Positions 48,990 to 60,318 of a stretch of DNA of 64,000 bases are shown piece by piece. The DNA is taken from the NCBI RefSeq assembly GCF_002208095.1, contig NZ_CP017990.1:2666001-2730000 (forward strand), given 5' to 3'. Each line of letters starts with the position of its first letter. Within the stretch, counting starts at the first letter, position 1. The stretch comes from Enterobacter cloacae complex sp. ECNIH7. GTDB lineage: Bacteria > Pseudomonadota > Gammaproteobacteria > Enterobacterales > Enterobacteriaceae. The notes beneath the pieces were generated by a model. That model did not search any database, had not been told where the DNA came from, and saw only the letters and a list, made by a program, of their open reading frames with translations. A program made the position numbers and the translations under genes.

Positions 48990-50981
48990 CGTTGATTTCG
49001 CGCTTGATATCGTTTTAGCCATCGCTCGAATGCGGCAGCGGGCATCGGCTTAGCAAACAGAAAACCCTGCCGTTCGTTGACGCCGTTCTTGGTCAGAAAG
49101 GCGTCTTCTTTTGCATTTTCCACACCCTCGGCAATCACCTGCAGATTTAACGCCTGCGCCACCGCGACGATAGCGCGCACCAGCGACTGGGAAATAGACT
49201 GCTTATGAATATCCCTGACGAAAGATTGATCGAGCTTAATGGCGTCGATAGGGAAGCGGGCCAGCTGAGAAAGGGAAGAGTAGCCGGTGCCAAAATCATC
49301 CAGATGAATTTGCGCCCCGAGTCGGCTGAACTGCTGGATCACGGACAGCGCCAGCTCTTCATTTTCGATAAGACAGCTTTCGGTCAACTCAACGTCGACC
49401 GGGCAGTATTCAAAATTCAGATCCTTCAGCGCCTGCTTTAAGTCGCTGAAGATGGTCTGGTCGGCCAGCTGGCGTGCAGAGACGTTCACCGCCACGCGCA
49501 GGTTTATTCCCTTATCGCGCCATTTTGCCACCTGGCGAACCACATCGAGCATCACCCAGCGGCCCAGCGGCACAATCAACCCCGACTCCTCGGCATAAGA
49601 GATAAACTCCAGCGGCGGGATCAGGCCGCGTTCTGGTGATTGCCAGCGGACCAGCGCTTCAAGGCTTCTGACTTCTCCGCGCCAGGTTATTTTCGGCTGA
49701 TAGTGGATCAGAAGCTGATCGTTATCCAGGGCTTTGCGCAGGTTGGTATCCAGCCAGAGATACTCAAACACGCGCTGGTTCATCTCGGGTGAGAAGACGC
49801 AGAACTTGCCCCGGCCGTTCTCTTTGGCAGTGTACATGGCGGTATCGGCGTTGCGAATAACGCTTTCCCGGTCGTTCCCGTGCTGCGGGGCGAGGGCGAT
49901 ACCCAGAGAGCAGCCGGTATAAATCTCAATCAGACCGATTCGGAACGGCTGGCGCAGACGGGTTAAAATGCGCGACGCCATCGCCTCCAGAGAGCCCTGA
50001 GAGGTAGGTATTGGTGGCCATGACGATAAACTCATCGCCGCCAAGACGCGCCAGCACCTGTTCTTCATCCAGACAGCTCAAAATGGCGAGGGCGACAGCC
50101 TGCAACAGCTGGTCGCCAAACATATGCCCGTAAGCGTCGTTGACCTTTTTAAAGTTATCCAGATCGAGATACACCACGCCCACCTGCGTGTCGCCGCGGT
50201 TGTCGATGGCGTCAGAAATGAGATCGTGGATCGCATTGCGGTTTGGCAGGCCTGTGATGGTATCGGTATTGGCCAGCACGCGCAGCCGCTCCTGAGCGCG
50301 GCGCTCCTCGGTAATATCTGTCCCGGAACAGATGAGGAAAATTTCATTTTTACCGCTGCCGCTGTGCACGAATTTGTTTCTGAACAGAAACAGCCGCTGC
50401 CCTTTACGCGTTTTGATCCAGCGTTCGACTTCGTAGGAGCTGCCGTTGCGAAAAAAACCGGTAATATTGCGCTTTGAGGCTGCCGCTTCGCTGCGGCTCA
50501 TAAACAGCTTAAATACGTTCTGACCAATGACTTCTTGCTCTTTCAGGCCGGTGTACTCTTCGCTAAGCCGGTTAAAACGCTGAATATTGCCGTGCTGATC
50601 GAGGATAACAATGACGGAGTTGGCCTCGGAGACAACCTGTTCCGCAAAAGAGAGCCCCTGAGCCAGATCGCGCGCTACGGAGGGCGTATCATTCCAGGCG
50701 GAAGCGGTGCCTGCCCACTCGTTGCGGGTAATTTTACGGCCGACAAGATGAACCGGGACATCTTCCCCGTACAGGGAGAGCGACATGGAAATGCTGGAGG
50801 TAATAACGGTTAAATGACGGATGAGATCGGCCTGTTCATCGTCCAGCGCCACGACCTGAGTGACATCGGCATTTTCGCTGGTGGAAAGGTGCAGAGCGTT
50901 GCTGTCAGCTGACAGGCGCCACCACGGGCTGTGAGTCCCCATGTAGCGAAACAGCAAATTCTGCTCCAGATCGTCCATCAT
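48986..50981 (-). pseudogene. pdeR: RpfR/PdeR (Gmr) c-di-GMP protein, PAS-GGDEF-EAL, broken by 4-bp duplication
   Basis: The first reading frame (50981 to about 50003) gives an N-terminal RpfF-interaction-type domain, a PAS domain (about 110-220) and GGDEF up to [13 protein letters not shown] (motif at 314-318), then junk to a stop at 49926. The second frame resumes exactly with [20 protein letters not shown] and runs to 48986 with the rest of GGDEF and a full EAL domain (SLEALVRWQ, DDFGTGYSSL, KLDQSFVRDI). At the break, GGTA is present twice (50003-50006 and 50007-50010); removing one copy restores a 663-residue protein as long as E. coli PdeR. As read, only PAS plus truncated GGDEF can be made. 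Confidence 0.9.
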
Positions 50982-51304
50982 GTTTTCTCCTGCAGCTGTT
51001 CATTAGCGCACAAATTATTCATTTGCTGTCGACTTTTCCGTTGAGAAACAGCGGCAAAACCGAAGTGAACCTGTTGTTTTTCCCTGCTTTCTTATAATAA
51101 AACGAGCCAGGTGAAAAAGGATACTGAGCGTATAGAAATTCACGTAACCGAATATAACAACACTCTTTTACTGTAGATAATTATGGCGATTTTGGGCGAA
51201 GGGATACTGAAAATAGTAAGGAAAAATAATGATTTTGTGGCGGGGATAAAAAGAAAAATTGTCGGCCCTTCCGGAAAGGAAATGGCCGACAATTGAACCG
51301 GTTA
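50982..51304. other. pdeR-rnb intergenic region
   Basis: About 320 bases without a gene. It holds the pdeR promoter on the minus strand (AGGAGAAAAC precedes the ATG) and the rnb terminator at 51257-51294. Confidence 0.5.
51257..51294 (-). terminator. rnb terminator
   Basis: AATTGTCGGCC and GGCCGACAATT pair; on the minus strand TTTTTCTTTTT follows the stem. Confidence 0.85.
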
Positions 51305-53239
51305 TCAGGCGACAGGGCGCGCGATAATACTGCGGGTTTCCATGCGAACTTCGGCGATAGTAACGTCAATCACGTCGGTGACTTTGTAAACTGTTTCACC
51401 TTTAATTTGCACGGTGCCGTTTTCCTGGCTACAGACCATTTCGTCACGAACCGCATGCAGGAACGGCGCAGGAATAAACGCGACAGCACCGTTATCGACC
51501 AGGCGAACGCGCATACCTCCGCGGCTGATATCAATGATCTCTGCGGCGAAACGGGTATCCGTACCGGCTTTATCCTGCAGGAAGCGTGCGTACAGCCAGT
51601 CTCCAACGTCACGTTCCGCCATGCGGTTCAGGCGGCGACGATCGGCCATCTGCAGCGTGGTGTCCTCCTGAGGACGGGCAATGGTTTCACCTTTGATAAT
51701 CGCTTTCAGCAGACGGTGGTTGACCATATCGCCATACTTACGGATCGGCGATGTCCAGGTGGCGTAAGCTTCGAGGCCAAGACCAAAGTGCGGGCCAGGC
51801 TCGGTGCTGATTTCCGCGAAGGACTGGAAGCGACGAATGCGGCTGTCCAGGAAACCCGACGGCTGAGCGTCCAGTTCGCGGCGAAGCTTGCAGAAGCCCG
51901 GCAGCGTCAGCACTTCTTCCGGATCAACGTGCACATCGTGAGTCTTCAGCAGGGCCGCCAGCGCTTCGGTATTCGCCGGATCAAAACCGGTGTGGACGTT
52001 GTAAATGCCAAAGCCCAGCTTGTCGCGCAGCACGCGTGCGGCGCAGATGTTGGCGGAAATCATCGCCTCTTCAACGATGCGGTTCGCAATGCGTCGCGGT
52101 TCGGCCACGATGTCCAGCACTTCGCCTTTCTCGCCCAGAACAAAGCGATAGTCCGGGCGGTCTTTGAACACCAGCGCATGGGTTTTACGCCACTCGCCGC
52201 GGTTGAGGCAGATGCGATGCAGCAGACGGATTTGCGCGGCAATGGCGTCTGATTCAGGTTTCCAGCTACCGGTATTTTCAAGCCAGTCGGAGACGTTATC
52301 GTAGGCCAGCTTGGCTTTCGATTCGATGGTGGCGGCAAAGAACTCGATATCGTCTTCAATCGCGCCATCTGCGGCGATAGTCATGCGGCAGGCAAGGACC
52401 GGGCGCACTTCATTTGGACGCAGCGAGCAGAGATCGTCTGACAATTCGCGCGGCAGCATCGGAATGTTGAAGCCCGGCAGATAGTTGGTGAATGCACGGA
52501 TTTTCGCGGCGTCATCCAGCTTGCTGCCTTCGGCAATCCAGGCGGTTGGATCGGCAATGGCGACGGTCAAATGGAGTTTGCCATCGGCGCCTTCTTCAGC
52601 GTACAGCGCGTCATCCATATCTTCCGTGCTGGCGCTGTCGATGGTGACAAACTCCAGTGCGGTGAGATCGCGGCGCGTCAGACCTTCGTCCTGCATCTCG
52701 GTCGCTACGCCGTTCGGCGCTTCTTTTTCAAGATTATGGCGTGCCAGCGTGACCCACCATGGCACGAAATGGTCGGCGCCAAAGGTGATGAACTGGGTCA
52801 GTTCAGCATAAAAACCGCGATCGCCTTTCAGGGGATGACGGCGCATTTCTGCTACGGCCCAGTCACCTTCTTTAAAATCATGCTCAACGCCACGGGCGGC
52901 GCGGCAGGGAATGGCATCTTTCAGCAGGGGATGATCCGGCACGATAGCAAGACGATCGTCTTTTCTCTGCACCTTACCCACAAAACGGGTCAGGAACGGT
53001 TCGATCAGTTCTTCCGGCTCGGCAGACTCGCGGTCCTTCTCGGTATGAATGACGGCCATGACGCGATCGCCATGCATCACTTTCTTCATCTGCGGAGGCG
53101 GAATGAAGTAGCTTTTCTGCGCGTCAACCTCAAGGAAGCCAAAGCCCTTTTCCGTGGCTTTTACGACCCCTTCTGCACGCGGCGTCTGGGAATGCAGTTG
53201 CTGTTTAAGCTGCGCTAGCAGCGGGTTGTCCTGAAACAT
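51305..53239 (-). CDS. rnb: exoribonuclease II
   Basis: The 644-residue protein has two cold-shock domains, the RNB catalytic domain with the four Asp cluster in [15 protein letters not shown], and a C-terminal S1 domain. It degrades single-stranded RNA from 3' to 5'. The length is the same as E. coli RNase II. Confidence 0.98.
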   Translation of the reverse strand: MFQDNPLLAQLKQQLHSQTPRAEGVVKATEKGFGFLEVDAQKSYFIPPPQMKKVMHGDRVMAVIHTEKDRESAEPEELIEPFLTRFVGKVQRKDDRLAIVPDHPLLKDAIPCRAARGVEHDFKEGDWAVAEMRRHPLKGDRGFYAELTQFITFGADHFVPWWVTLARHNLEKEAPNGVATEMQDEGLTRRDLTALEFVTIDSASTEDMDDALYAEEGADGKLHLTVAIADPTAWIAEGSKLDDAAKIRAFTNYLPGFNIPMLPRELSDDLCSLRPNEVRPVLACRMTIAADGAIEDDIEFFAATIESKAKLAYDNVSDWLENTGSWKPESDAIAAQIRLLHRICLNRGEWRKTHALVFKDRPDYRFVLGEKGEVLDIVAEPRRIANRIVEEAMISANICAARVLRDKLGFGIYNVHTGFDPANTEALAALLKTHDVHVDPEEVLTLPGFCKLRRELDAQPSGFLDSRIRRFQSFAEISTEPGPHFGLGLEAYATWTSPIRKYGDMVNHRLLKAIIKGETIARPQEDTTLQMADRRRLNRMAERDVGDWLYARFLQDKAGTDTRFAAEIIDISRGGMRVRLVDNGAVAFIPAPFLHAVRDEMVCSQENGTVQIKGETVYKVTDVIDVTIAEVRMETRSIIARPVA

Positions 53240-53327
53240 AATGTTCTATTTTCGTAGCCATTGAGCGGCTGACAGTTTTACGCGATTCTCACTGTCTCAG
53301 CAAGCGCTCTTTGGGTAATTAGTATGG

Positions 53328-54314
53328 TTATTCCTCTTTACCAAACGCGACTTTCAAACGAGTGAGCCAGCCATCAAACGCGCTCCGGGTAAGCAGCATG
53401 ATGGCATGTTCACCGGGGAGTCCTTGATCCGTGAGAGGGGTAAACTGCGCGGCGCTGAAGCGGTCCGGAGAGCGCGTCAGCAGTTCGACCGCCGCCGAAA
53501 GTGCGGGGGACGTCAGCGGGATCGCTTCGCGGGTGTTTAACAGGATTTCTCCGGTCAGGTCGAGCAGCGACGGCTCGTGGCAAAGGACCGGCGTCAGTGC
53601 CTCCAGCGCGGGTTCTGCCTGCCAGCGGGACAGCGACTCAAGCTGATGCGCACTCGCATAGCGCAGCTCGACGACGGGCAACAGCGGCACCCAGGCGGCG
53701 TGGCTCGCGGGCAGCGTGTGCGGCTGAATATGATGGCCTGGCAACCAGCGAACGGGGTGTCCTAACAGCGCCTGAAAAACCGCGACCACGCGCGCCTGAA
53801 AACCAATAAACCCGATAATCTGGTTAATCACCACAATGTCATATATTGACAGGCCAACCTCATCAAGCTGGTTCTGCGCTTTATCATCAATGACATCAGG
53901 GGAGCTGGCGAGCTGGCGGGCATACTGCGTAATTTGCGCCAGACGTCGGTTGCTTTCACGCGAGGAGTCCGGGCCGGGAAGCGGGGCGAGGAGGGCGGCG
54001 TAATGGTTACAAAGCCGCTGAACGCCACAGGCCTGGGCGACCGTTAGCGCGGTGCTGAGCCGATCGTAGGCGCTGAGCGTATGCAGGCGGTTCACGGGAA
54101 TCGAGAGCGGAAACAGCTGGTGGCACAAGGCTCTGGCAGGGGTAAGCCAGCCAGAACAGGCGGCGACAATCTCATCAGGCAGGGCTAAATCGAGCAAAAA
54201 ACGATCGTCGACGTTAGCGGCTTCGGGCACCAGAGGCAGAACATCTGTCTGCGCGTGGTTCGACTGGGTCTCGTGATACCAGTGGCCTTTGCCGGAAAAA
54301 CGGCGTTGTTCCAT
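53328..54314 (-). CDS. yciW: YciW, carboxymuconolactone-decarboxylase-like protein
   Basis: The 328-residue product resembles E. coli YciW, a peroxidase-related/AhpD-like helical protein, but is shorter than the 375-401 residues given for E. coli. In E. coli it has been tied to cysteine metabolism under CysB. There is no signal peptide. Upstream sequence up to fabI contains no clear extension in frame. Confidence 0.85.
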   Translation of the reverse strand: MEQRRFSGKGHWYHETQSNHAQTDVLPLVPEAANVDDRFLLDLALPDEIVAACSGWLTPARALCHQLFPLSIPVNRLHTLSAYDRLSTALTVAQACGVQRLCNHYAALLAPLPGPDSSRESNRRLAQITQYARQLASSPDVIDDKAQNQLDEVGLSIYDIVVINQIIGFIGFQARVVAVFQALLGHPVRWLPGHHIQPHTLPASHAAWVPLLPVVELRYASAHQLESLSRWQAEPALEALTPVLCHEPSLLDLTGEILLNTREAIPLTSPALSAAVELLTRSPDRFSAAQFTPLTDQGLPGEHAIMLLTRSAFDGWLTRLKVAFGKEE

Positions 54315-54434
54315 GTGCGTTCCTTGATCTCAAAATGGCGATCAATATCCTGGCGTAAGGCAGATAAAGGGAAAAATATTGTTAGGTGATAACAAATAGC
54401 AGAACGGAATAACGAAGGGGCGGTGCGGGGGGAA

Positions 54435-54460
54435 ACTCTCTTCCCGTGCGGGAAGAGAGT
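54435..54460 (-). terminator. fabI terminator
   Basis: ACTCTCTTCCC and GGGAAGAGAGT pair around GTGC; TTTCC follows on the minus strand. Confidence 0.75.
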
Positions 54461-54466
54461 CACAGC

Positions 54467-55255
54467 TTATTTAATTTCCAGCTCGTTCATTGCAGCGATG
54501 TTGAAGCCGCCGTCAACGTGAACTACTTCGCCGGAGATACCAGCGGAAAGGTCAGAGCACAGGAATGCTGCAGAGTTACCCACATCTTCAATGGTAACGG
54601 TACGACGAATCGGGGTAACCGCTTCGCAGTGTGCCAGCATTTTACGGAAATCTTTAATACCGGAAGCTGCCAGGGTGCGGATAGGACCTGCAGAGATGGC
54701 GTTAACGCGCACGCCTTCAGGACCCATTGCGTTCGCCATGTAGCGTACGTTGGCTTCCAGAGAGGCTTTCGCCAGGCCCATAACGTTGTAGTTAGGGATA
54801 GCACGCTCAGCGCCCAGGTAGGACAGAGTCAGCAGGGCTGCGCCCGGGTTCAGCATCGCGCGGCAGGATTTCGCCATCGCAACGAAGCTGTAGGAGCTGA
54901 TGTCGTGAGCGATTTTGAAGCCATCACGGGTAACCGCGTTCACGTAGTCGCCGTCCAGCTGGTCGCCAGGAGCGAAGCCAATGGAGTGAACGAAACCGTC
55001 GAATTTCGGCCATGCTTTTGCCAGTTCAGCAAACATGCCGTCGATGCTTTCGTCTTGTGCAACGTCACATTCCAGAACGATGCTGGAACCCAGCTGCGCG
55101 GCAAACTCTTCAACACGGCCTTTCAGCTTGTCGTTCTGGTAGGTGAACGCCAGCTCAGCGCCTTCGCGATGCATTGCCTGTGCGATGCCGTATGCGATGG
55201 ACAGTTTGCTGGCAACGCCAGTCACCAGAATGCGCTTACCGGAAAGAAAACCCAT
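54467..55255 (-). CDS. fabI: enoyl-ACP reductase (NADH) FabI
   Basis: Start ATG 55255 ([20 protein letters not shown]) gives 262 residues. Gly93, Tyr146, Tyr156 and Lys163 are all at their E. coli places, so no triclosan-resistance change at Gly93 is seen. It reduces the trans-2 double bond in fatty acid elongation. Confidence 0.98.
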   Translation of the reverse strand: MGFLSGKRILVTGVASKLSIAYGIAQAMHREGAELAFTYQNDKLKGRVEEFAAQLGSSIVLECDVAQDESIDGMFAELAKAWPKFDGFVHSIGFAPGDQLDGDYVNAVTRDGFKIAHDISSYSFVAMAKSCRAMLNPGAALLTLSYLGAERAIPNYNVMGLAKASLEANVRYMANAMGPEGVRVNAISAGPIRTLAASGIKDFRKMLAHCEAVTPIRRTVTIEDVGNSAAFLCSDLSAGISGEVVHVDGGFNIAAMNELEIK

Positions 55256-55525
55256 AGCTTTAATCCTTATATTCATTGCTAATTTTGCCTTGTAATTCAT
55301 AGCGTTACAGGCAGTATTTCAAAATCATTCGAAATTAGCTCGAAATTATAGCCCACTCACAGCCCCTTGTGTCACGATATTTCTCGCTGTTCTCCGAAGA
55401 CGCCTGCTCCGAAGAATGCGCCGCGGACTCGCGGGGGCTCAAAATTTCAGCATTCGTCCAGTATATCACCCGGCAACAGCTTCGCCTCATCCAACCAGCG
55501 AGGAAGCGCGATCCCGCGAGGGTAT

Positions 55526-58500
55526 TCACGCTTTCCTGAGGTTGTCGATGAAGCGCGCGATGACGATAAAGAAAACCGGTACGAAGAAAATGGCGAGAAG
55601 CGTACCGCTAATCATCCCGCCAAATACGCCGGTACCGATGGCATGCTGCGTACTATCGCTCGCCCCATGGGCCAGCATCAACGGAACAACCCCTAAGGTG
55701 AAGGCTAACGACGTCATCAGAATAGGGCGCAGGCGCTGGCCGGCGGCATGAATGGTTGCCGCCAGCAGGGGCTGCCCCTGGCGATGGAGCTGCCTCGCAA
55801 ATTCAACAATCAGAATGGCGTTTTTGGCCGACAGGCCGATAAGCGTAATCAGGCCGACCTTGAAGAAAACGTCATTCGTCATGTCGGCAACGGACACCGC
55901 TATCACCGCGCCGATAAGGCCCAGCGGAACGACCAGCATGACCGCAAATGGAATAGACCAGCTCTCATACAGGGCGGCCAGCACCATAAACACGACCAGT
56001 ATCGACAGGACGATAAGGCCCGGAAGCTGAGATTCCGATTTTCTCTCCTGCAATGAACTCCCTGCCCACTCGCCCGCCATGCCCTGAGGTAAATCTCTGG
56101 ACAAACTCTCCATAACCTTCATTGCGGTGCCGCTGGACGCTCCCGGCGCCGCATTTCCGGTAATGCGAATAGCCGAATATCCCTGATAACGCGTCAACTG
56201 CTGCGGCGCAACGTGCCAGGAAAGCGTGGCAAACGTCGATACCGGCACCATCTGCCCCATCCGGTTTTTCACTGATAATGTCAGTATCTGCTCAGGCTGC
56301 ATTCGGTAGGGCGCATCGGCCTGAACAATCACCTGCTGAACGCGGCCGTTGTTCGTATAGTCATTAACGTAATTTGAGCCCAGGGTGACGGAGAGCGTCT
56401 GGTTGATTTCATCAAACGAGACGCCCATTGCTTCCGCCTTTTCTCTGTCCACCTGGAGCGCAAGGTTTGTTCCTTCCGGCAGACCGTCTATATACACGTC
56501 ACTCAGTTCAGGGCGCTGGTTGGCCTGCAGGACCAGCGCGTCGGCAGCGCGCTTTAACGCCTCGTAGCCCAGTCCCGCTCTGTCCTGCACGTACCAGGTG
56601 AAGCCCGACGAGGTGCCCATATCCGAAATGGCCGGCGGGAGCAGGCTCATCGTGACGGCATCAGAGACGTTCGCCATGCTGGCCTGTATAAGGTCGGCTT
56701 CCCCCTGGGCCGTCGAGCCCTGCCGATCTTTCCAGTCCTTCAGCGTGGTGAAGGCCATAGCCGAGTTTGGCCCTGAACCTGAAAATCCAAAGCCCAGGAT
56801 CATAATGTTGCTTTCAATATTCGGCCGGGCCGCAATTTCCTCTTCAAATTTTTTAACCACGTTGAGGGTGCGCTGCATCGTGGCATCAGAAGGCAGCTGG
56901 ATTGAGGACATAAAGTAGCCCTGATCTTCATCCGGCAGAAAAGACGACGGTAGCGAAGACAATCCCAAAAACAGCGCAGCGCAAAGCGCAGCGTACAGGA
57001 GCAGCATACGCCCGGTTCGCTTCAGAACGGCACCCAGCCCGGCTTCGTAGCAGACGGTGAGCGAACGGAAGCGCGCGTTAAACCCGACCGCGAACCTTCC
57101 ACCTCCGCTCTTTCCTGCCTTATGCGGCTTGAGTAACGTTGCGCACAGGGCAGGCGTCAGCGTCAGGGCAAGAAACGCGGACAGCAGTATGGAGACCGCC
57201 ATGGAAATACAAAATTGTCGGTAGATAATCCCGACGGATCCTTCAGCAAACCCCATGGGGATAAAGACGGCGGTCAGCACCAGCGTGATGCCAATAATCG
57301 CCGGGGTGATTTCCTGCATGGCTTGCCGCGTGGCGTCACGCGGGGACAGGCTTTTTTCCTCCATCAGCCGTTCGACGTTTTCTACGACCACAATGGCATC
57401 ATCAACGATAATCCCTATCGCCAGCACCATGCCGAACATCGTCAGAATATTGATGGAGTAGCCGCTCAACAGCATCACGGTGAAGGTGCCAAGAAGGGCG
57501 ACGGGAGCAACAATCGCCGGGATAAGCGTACAGCGTATCTTGTGCAGAAACAGCAGCATAACCAGGAAGACCAGGACCATCGCTTCCACAAATGCCTGAA
57601 CAACCTTCATGATAGAAAGTTTCACAAACGGCGCGGTATCGAAGGGGATCGTAAACGCCATTCCTTCGGGTAACACCCGGGAAAGTTCGTCGATGCGCGC
57701 CCGTACGCCGGAAGCCGTACTCATTGCGTTGGCGCCAGGCGAGAGCTGGATTGCCGCCGCCGTTGCGGGCACGCCATTTTCGCGGATACCAAAAGCGTAG
57801 CTTTGCAGACCAGATTCAATCCGCGCAATGTCGGACAGTTTCAGGCGGGCGCCGGATGCGTCAGATTTCAGGGTGATATTCCTGAACGCCTCTACCGAGG
57901 AGAGCTGTCCCTTCACGGTGATGGGATACGTCACCCCTTGTCCTGCAGCGGCGGGCTCATCTCCCGTTTTGCCGGGCGAAACCAGGGCATTTTGCTGGCC
58001 AACGGCGGTAAGAACATCGCTTACCGAAAGCCCGTAGCCGTGGAGCTTCATGGGTTCCAACCAGATGCGCAGCGCTTTTTCGCCGCCAAACAGCTGAACT
58101 TTCCCTACGCCGGGCACGCGACGAAGCTCGTCACTGACGTTTCTGGCAAAATAGTCGCTTAAATCGGCTTCCTCAAATTGACCCGTCGCGGACTTAAGCC
58201 CCACCATCATTAAAAAGCCAGAGTTAGCGGCCTCGACGTTAATCCCGTTTTGCCTTACCGCCTGAGGTAGACGAGGCTCGACGATCTTAATCTGATTTTG
58301 CAGATCCATCTGCGCCAGCTTGATGTCCGTGCCCGGTTTAAACGTGACGGTAATCGATGCCGAACCGGTTGTGTCACTGGATGATTCAAAGTAGAGCAAA
58401 TTATCTACGCCAGAGATTTCGCGCTCGATTAACGATACCACCGACGTGTTCATGATATCGGGACTGGCCCCCGGATAACTGACGGAAATAATGATTCCAG

Positions 58501-58621
58501 GCGGTGCTACCGCCGGATACTGCGCAACCGGTAAACGGGGAATAGACAGGAGTCCTGCCAGAACGATAAAAAGCGCTACTACCCAGGCGAAAACGGGGCG
58601 TTCAATAAAAAAATGCGGCAT
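55526..58621 (-). CDS. RND-family multidrug efflux inner-membrane pump (AcrB-like)
   Basis: The 1031-residue protein has the HAE1-RND plan: N-terminal MPHFFIERPVFAWVVALFIV, two periplasmic loops, and twelve membrane segments. The proton relay is kept, with two adjacent Asp in GIIVDDAIVVVENVERLM and Lys in GLSAKNAILIVEF. Such pumps expel drugs as trimers with a periplasmic adaptor and TolC. No adaptor or outer-membrane gene is adjacent, so it must borrow AcrA-type partners or work with the neighbours. It starts four bases after the ABC-half gene. Confidence 0.92.
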   Translation of the reverse strand: MPHFFIERPVFAWVVALFIVLAGLLSIPRLPVAQYPAVAPPGIIISVSYPGASPDIMNTSVVSLIEREISGVDNLLYFESSSDTTGSASITVTFKPGTDIKLAQMDLQNQIKIVEPRLPQAVRQNGINVEAANSGFLMMVGLKSATGQFEEADLSDYFARNVSDELRRVPGVGKVQLFGGEKALRIWLEPMKLHGYGLSVSDVLTAVGQQNALVSPGKTGDEPAAAGQGVTYPITVKGQLSSVEAFRNITLKSDASGARLKLSDIARIESGLQSYAFGIRENGVPATAAAIQLSPGANAMSTASGVRARIDELSRVLPEGMAFTIPFDTAPFVKLSIMKVVQAFVEAMVLVFLVMLLFLHKIRCTLIPAIVAPVALLGTFTVMLLSGYSINILTMFGMVLAIGIIVDDAIVVVENVERLMEEKSLSPRDATRQAMQEITPAIIGITLVLTAVFIPMGFAEGSVGIIYRQFCISMAVSILLSAFLALTLTPALCATLLKPHKAGKSGGGRFAVGFNARFRSLTVCYEAGLGAVLKRTGRMLLLYAALCAALFLGLSSLPSSFLPDEDQGYFMSSIQLPSDATMQRTLNVVKKFEEEIAARPNIESNIMILGFGFSGSGPNSAMAFTTLKDWKDRQGSTAQGEADLIQASMANVSDAVTMSLLPPAISDMGTSSGFTWYVQDRAGLGYEALKRAADALVLQANQRPELSDVYIDGLPEGTNLALQVDREKAEAMGVSFDEINQTLSVTLGSNYVNDYTNNGRVQQVIVQADAPYRMQPEQILTLSVKNRMGQMVPVSTFATLSWHVAPQQLTRYQGYSAIRITGNAAPGASSGTAMKVMESLSRDLPQGMAGEWAGSSLQERKSESQLPGLIVLSILVVFMVLAALYESWSIPFAVMLVVPLGLIGAVIAVSVADMTNDVFFKVGLITLIGLSAKNAILIVEFARQLHRQGQPLLAATIHAAGQRLRPILMTSLAFTLGVVPLMLAHGASDSTQHAIGTGVFGGMISGTLLAIFFVPVFFIVIARFIDNLRKA

Positions 58622-58625
58622 TAAA

Positions 58626-59537
58626 TTAACGTCCGGTTACGTGAATTTCATCATCAGTGGATACGCGCTTGCCGATATCCCTGAGCTGCGAAAATTTCTC
58701 AAGAAGCTGCGGCGCGTCATCGAGGCTCGTTGCGAACATCCACATATAGGTCATCACCGAGTAAATATGTCCGGCGGTGATGCCGGTTGAGCGCGTCATC
58801 CAGACGATGGTCAGCGTAAAAAGCGCGGCAACAAGCACGCCAACCCACAAATAGCCCCACGCCTCGCGGTCAGATAATGCGATACGTAAACGCGCCAGCG
58901 TGGAGTAATGTCGGTGAAGCGTGGCCGTGCCCGCCTTATGGACATAATCCACTTCTTTTTCCAGCCGATTATTCAGGCGCATGAACAGCCATTCATTTTT
59001 ACGGGCATATCCTGAGACAAATCCGAGCAGGATAAATACAATCGCAAAGCAAATGACGCCGGCCCAAAATTCAATAAACAGCAACATGATTGCGGCACCA
59101 AAAAGTGAGCTCAGCGAGGTAATAAGCAGGGGAAGGTGCATTTCAAAGAAATCCACATATTCGCGCGAGAGCGTTACCCTGGCGGCGATCGCCGAATGGT
59201 TAAGCTGGTATTTGCGCTGTGCCAGGACGACGGAAACCGCGAGTCCGGCATAAATGCGTGTAAACGTGCGCGTGTCTACGCTTCGTCTGGCCGCACCGAT
59301 GAACCACATGAAAAGCACCATCAGGCCATACAGCGCGGCGTTAAGCGTTTCACCGGCGAGGATGGCATTTATCGCGATGCCAGCCAGAACGGGATAAAGT
59401 AAAAACGTCACGTTTTCGGCCACCACCAGGAAAAAAGTGACAGCCAGTTTTTTCCGGTGCCGTATCGCGAGTTTTTTTAGCGAGTGCATCACTCCGGCAG
59501 GTTCAGAAGAACGAAAATTATTATTACGGTTCATCAT
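58626..59537 (-). CDS. ABC transporter six-transmembrane domain protein without ATPase domain
   Basis: The 303-residue protein has an exporter-type six-helix membrane domain (helices near residues 33-55, 65-85, 130-150, 155-180, 235-255, 262-280), but no Walker A, signature or Walker B motif. It resembles a membrane-only ABC group (Pfam ABC_membrane_3). The gene ends four bases before the RND start, so they are coupled. The function is unknown; an accessory or modulator of the pump is possible. Confidence 0.8.
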   Translation of the reverse strand: MMNRNNNFRSSEPAGVMHSLKKLAIRHRKKLAVTFFLVVAENVTFLLYPVLAGIAINAILAGETLNAALYGLMVLFMWFIGAARRSVDTRTFTRIYAGLAVSVVLAQRKYQLNHSAIAARVTLSREYVDFFEMHLPLLITSLSSLFGAAIMLLFIEFWAGVICFAIVFILLGFVSGYARKNEWLFMRLNNRLEKEVDYVHKAGTATLHRHYSTLARLRIALSDREAWGYLWVGVLVAALFTLTIVWMTRSTGITAGHIYSVMTYMWMFATSLDDAPQLLEKFSQLRDIGKRVSTDDEIHVTGR

Positions 59538-59660
59538 TATGGGTAAGTCATGTCAGACTTTTCAGTGAGTTATTTTTGTGTGAAAGAGTGAAGTAGAGAC
59601 TCTACCGCGCGCCTGTTTAGCGGACATGGGCGGTTTATGGAGGACGTGTGGAGCAGCGGC

Positions 59661-60071
59661 TCAAATCATTCTCATAATGAGGTACAGCGGTGCTCCGCCA
59701 AAAAAAATGATCAAATAACACTCGTAGTAAAAGATCAGATCTTCGATATCGGGCATCGCGTTTAACAGTACGGTGAACGTAATAATGAGATAGACAAAAA
59801 TCATCATCAGCCAGAAGGCGACGACGAGTAGCTCAGTCAACGCGCCGGCTTTATGTTGGATCATCAGAGAGACCACTGATAATGCGATGCAGCCATAGAT
59901 AATGGGTGAAGAGAGCAGCGTCGAGGCGACTTTTTCATCCATTCTGTGCACCAGTACCAGCCAGGTATAAAGTAATCCCCACGACAGCAGCAGGAACAGG
60001 GAGTATATACCCAGTTTTTTAGGAGAGAAATATTTAGAAAGTTCCATGTTCATTATTTCAGCCAACTTCAT
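59661..60071 (-). CDS. small membrane protein, unknown
   Basis: About 136 residues from ATG 60071 (MKLAEIMNMELSKYFSPKKL); later ATGs at 60053 or 60047 are also possible, and the open frame extends to a TTG at 60131. Four hydrophobic helices are seen. I do not recognise the family. It lies upstream of the ABC-half gene on the same strand and is divergent from the response regulator. Confidence 0.65.
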   Translation of the reverse strand: MKLAEIMNMELSKYFSPKKLGIYSLFLLLSWGLLYTWLVLVHRMDEKVASTLLSSPIIYGCIALSVVSLMIQHKAGALTELLVVAFWLMMIFVYLIITFTVLLNAMPDIEDLIFYYECYLIIFFGGAPLYLIMRMI

Positions 60072-60318
60072 AAAATCTTTAAGAAACAGTGGTAATTTGC
60101 AACGCGCAATGCACAAAGGACTATGCCTCAATAGCGATTATGCGCGGACATTGTCGAGTCTTTATTGACTGAATGTGTAGGCTGTGTGGAGAAATAACCG
60201 GGCATTTAAATCAACCGGGAAATTTTCGTGACCACGGCACTTTTTCGCGGAGGCTGTGTCTTATTGTGCTAAAGATATCTGATAGCGTGCTCAAAGGGAT
60301 TTCACCCACGGAGATAAA

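Noticed and set aside
51293..52252. 319-codon open frame opposite rnb
   Set aside because: It is an antisense shadow that also runs over the rnb terminator.
54467..55255. Triclosan-resistance mutation in FabI
   Set aside because: Gly93 and the catalytic Tyr and Lys are unchanged.
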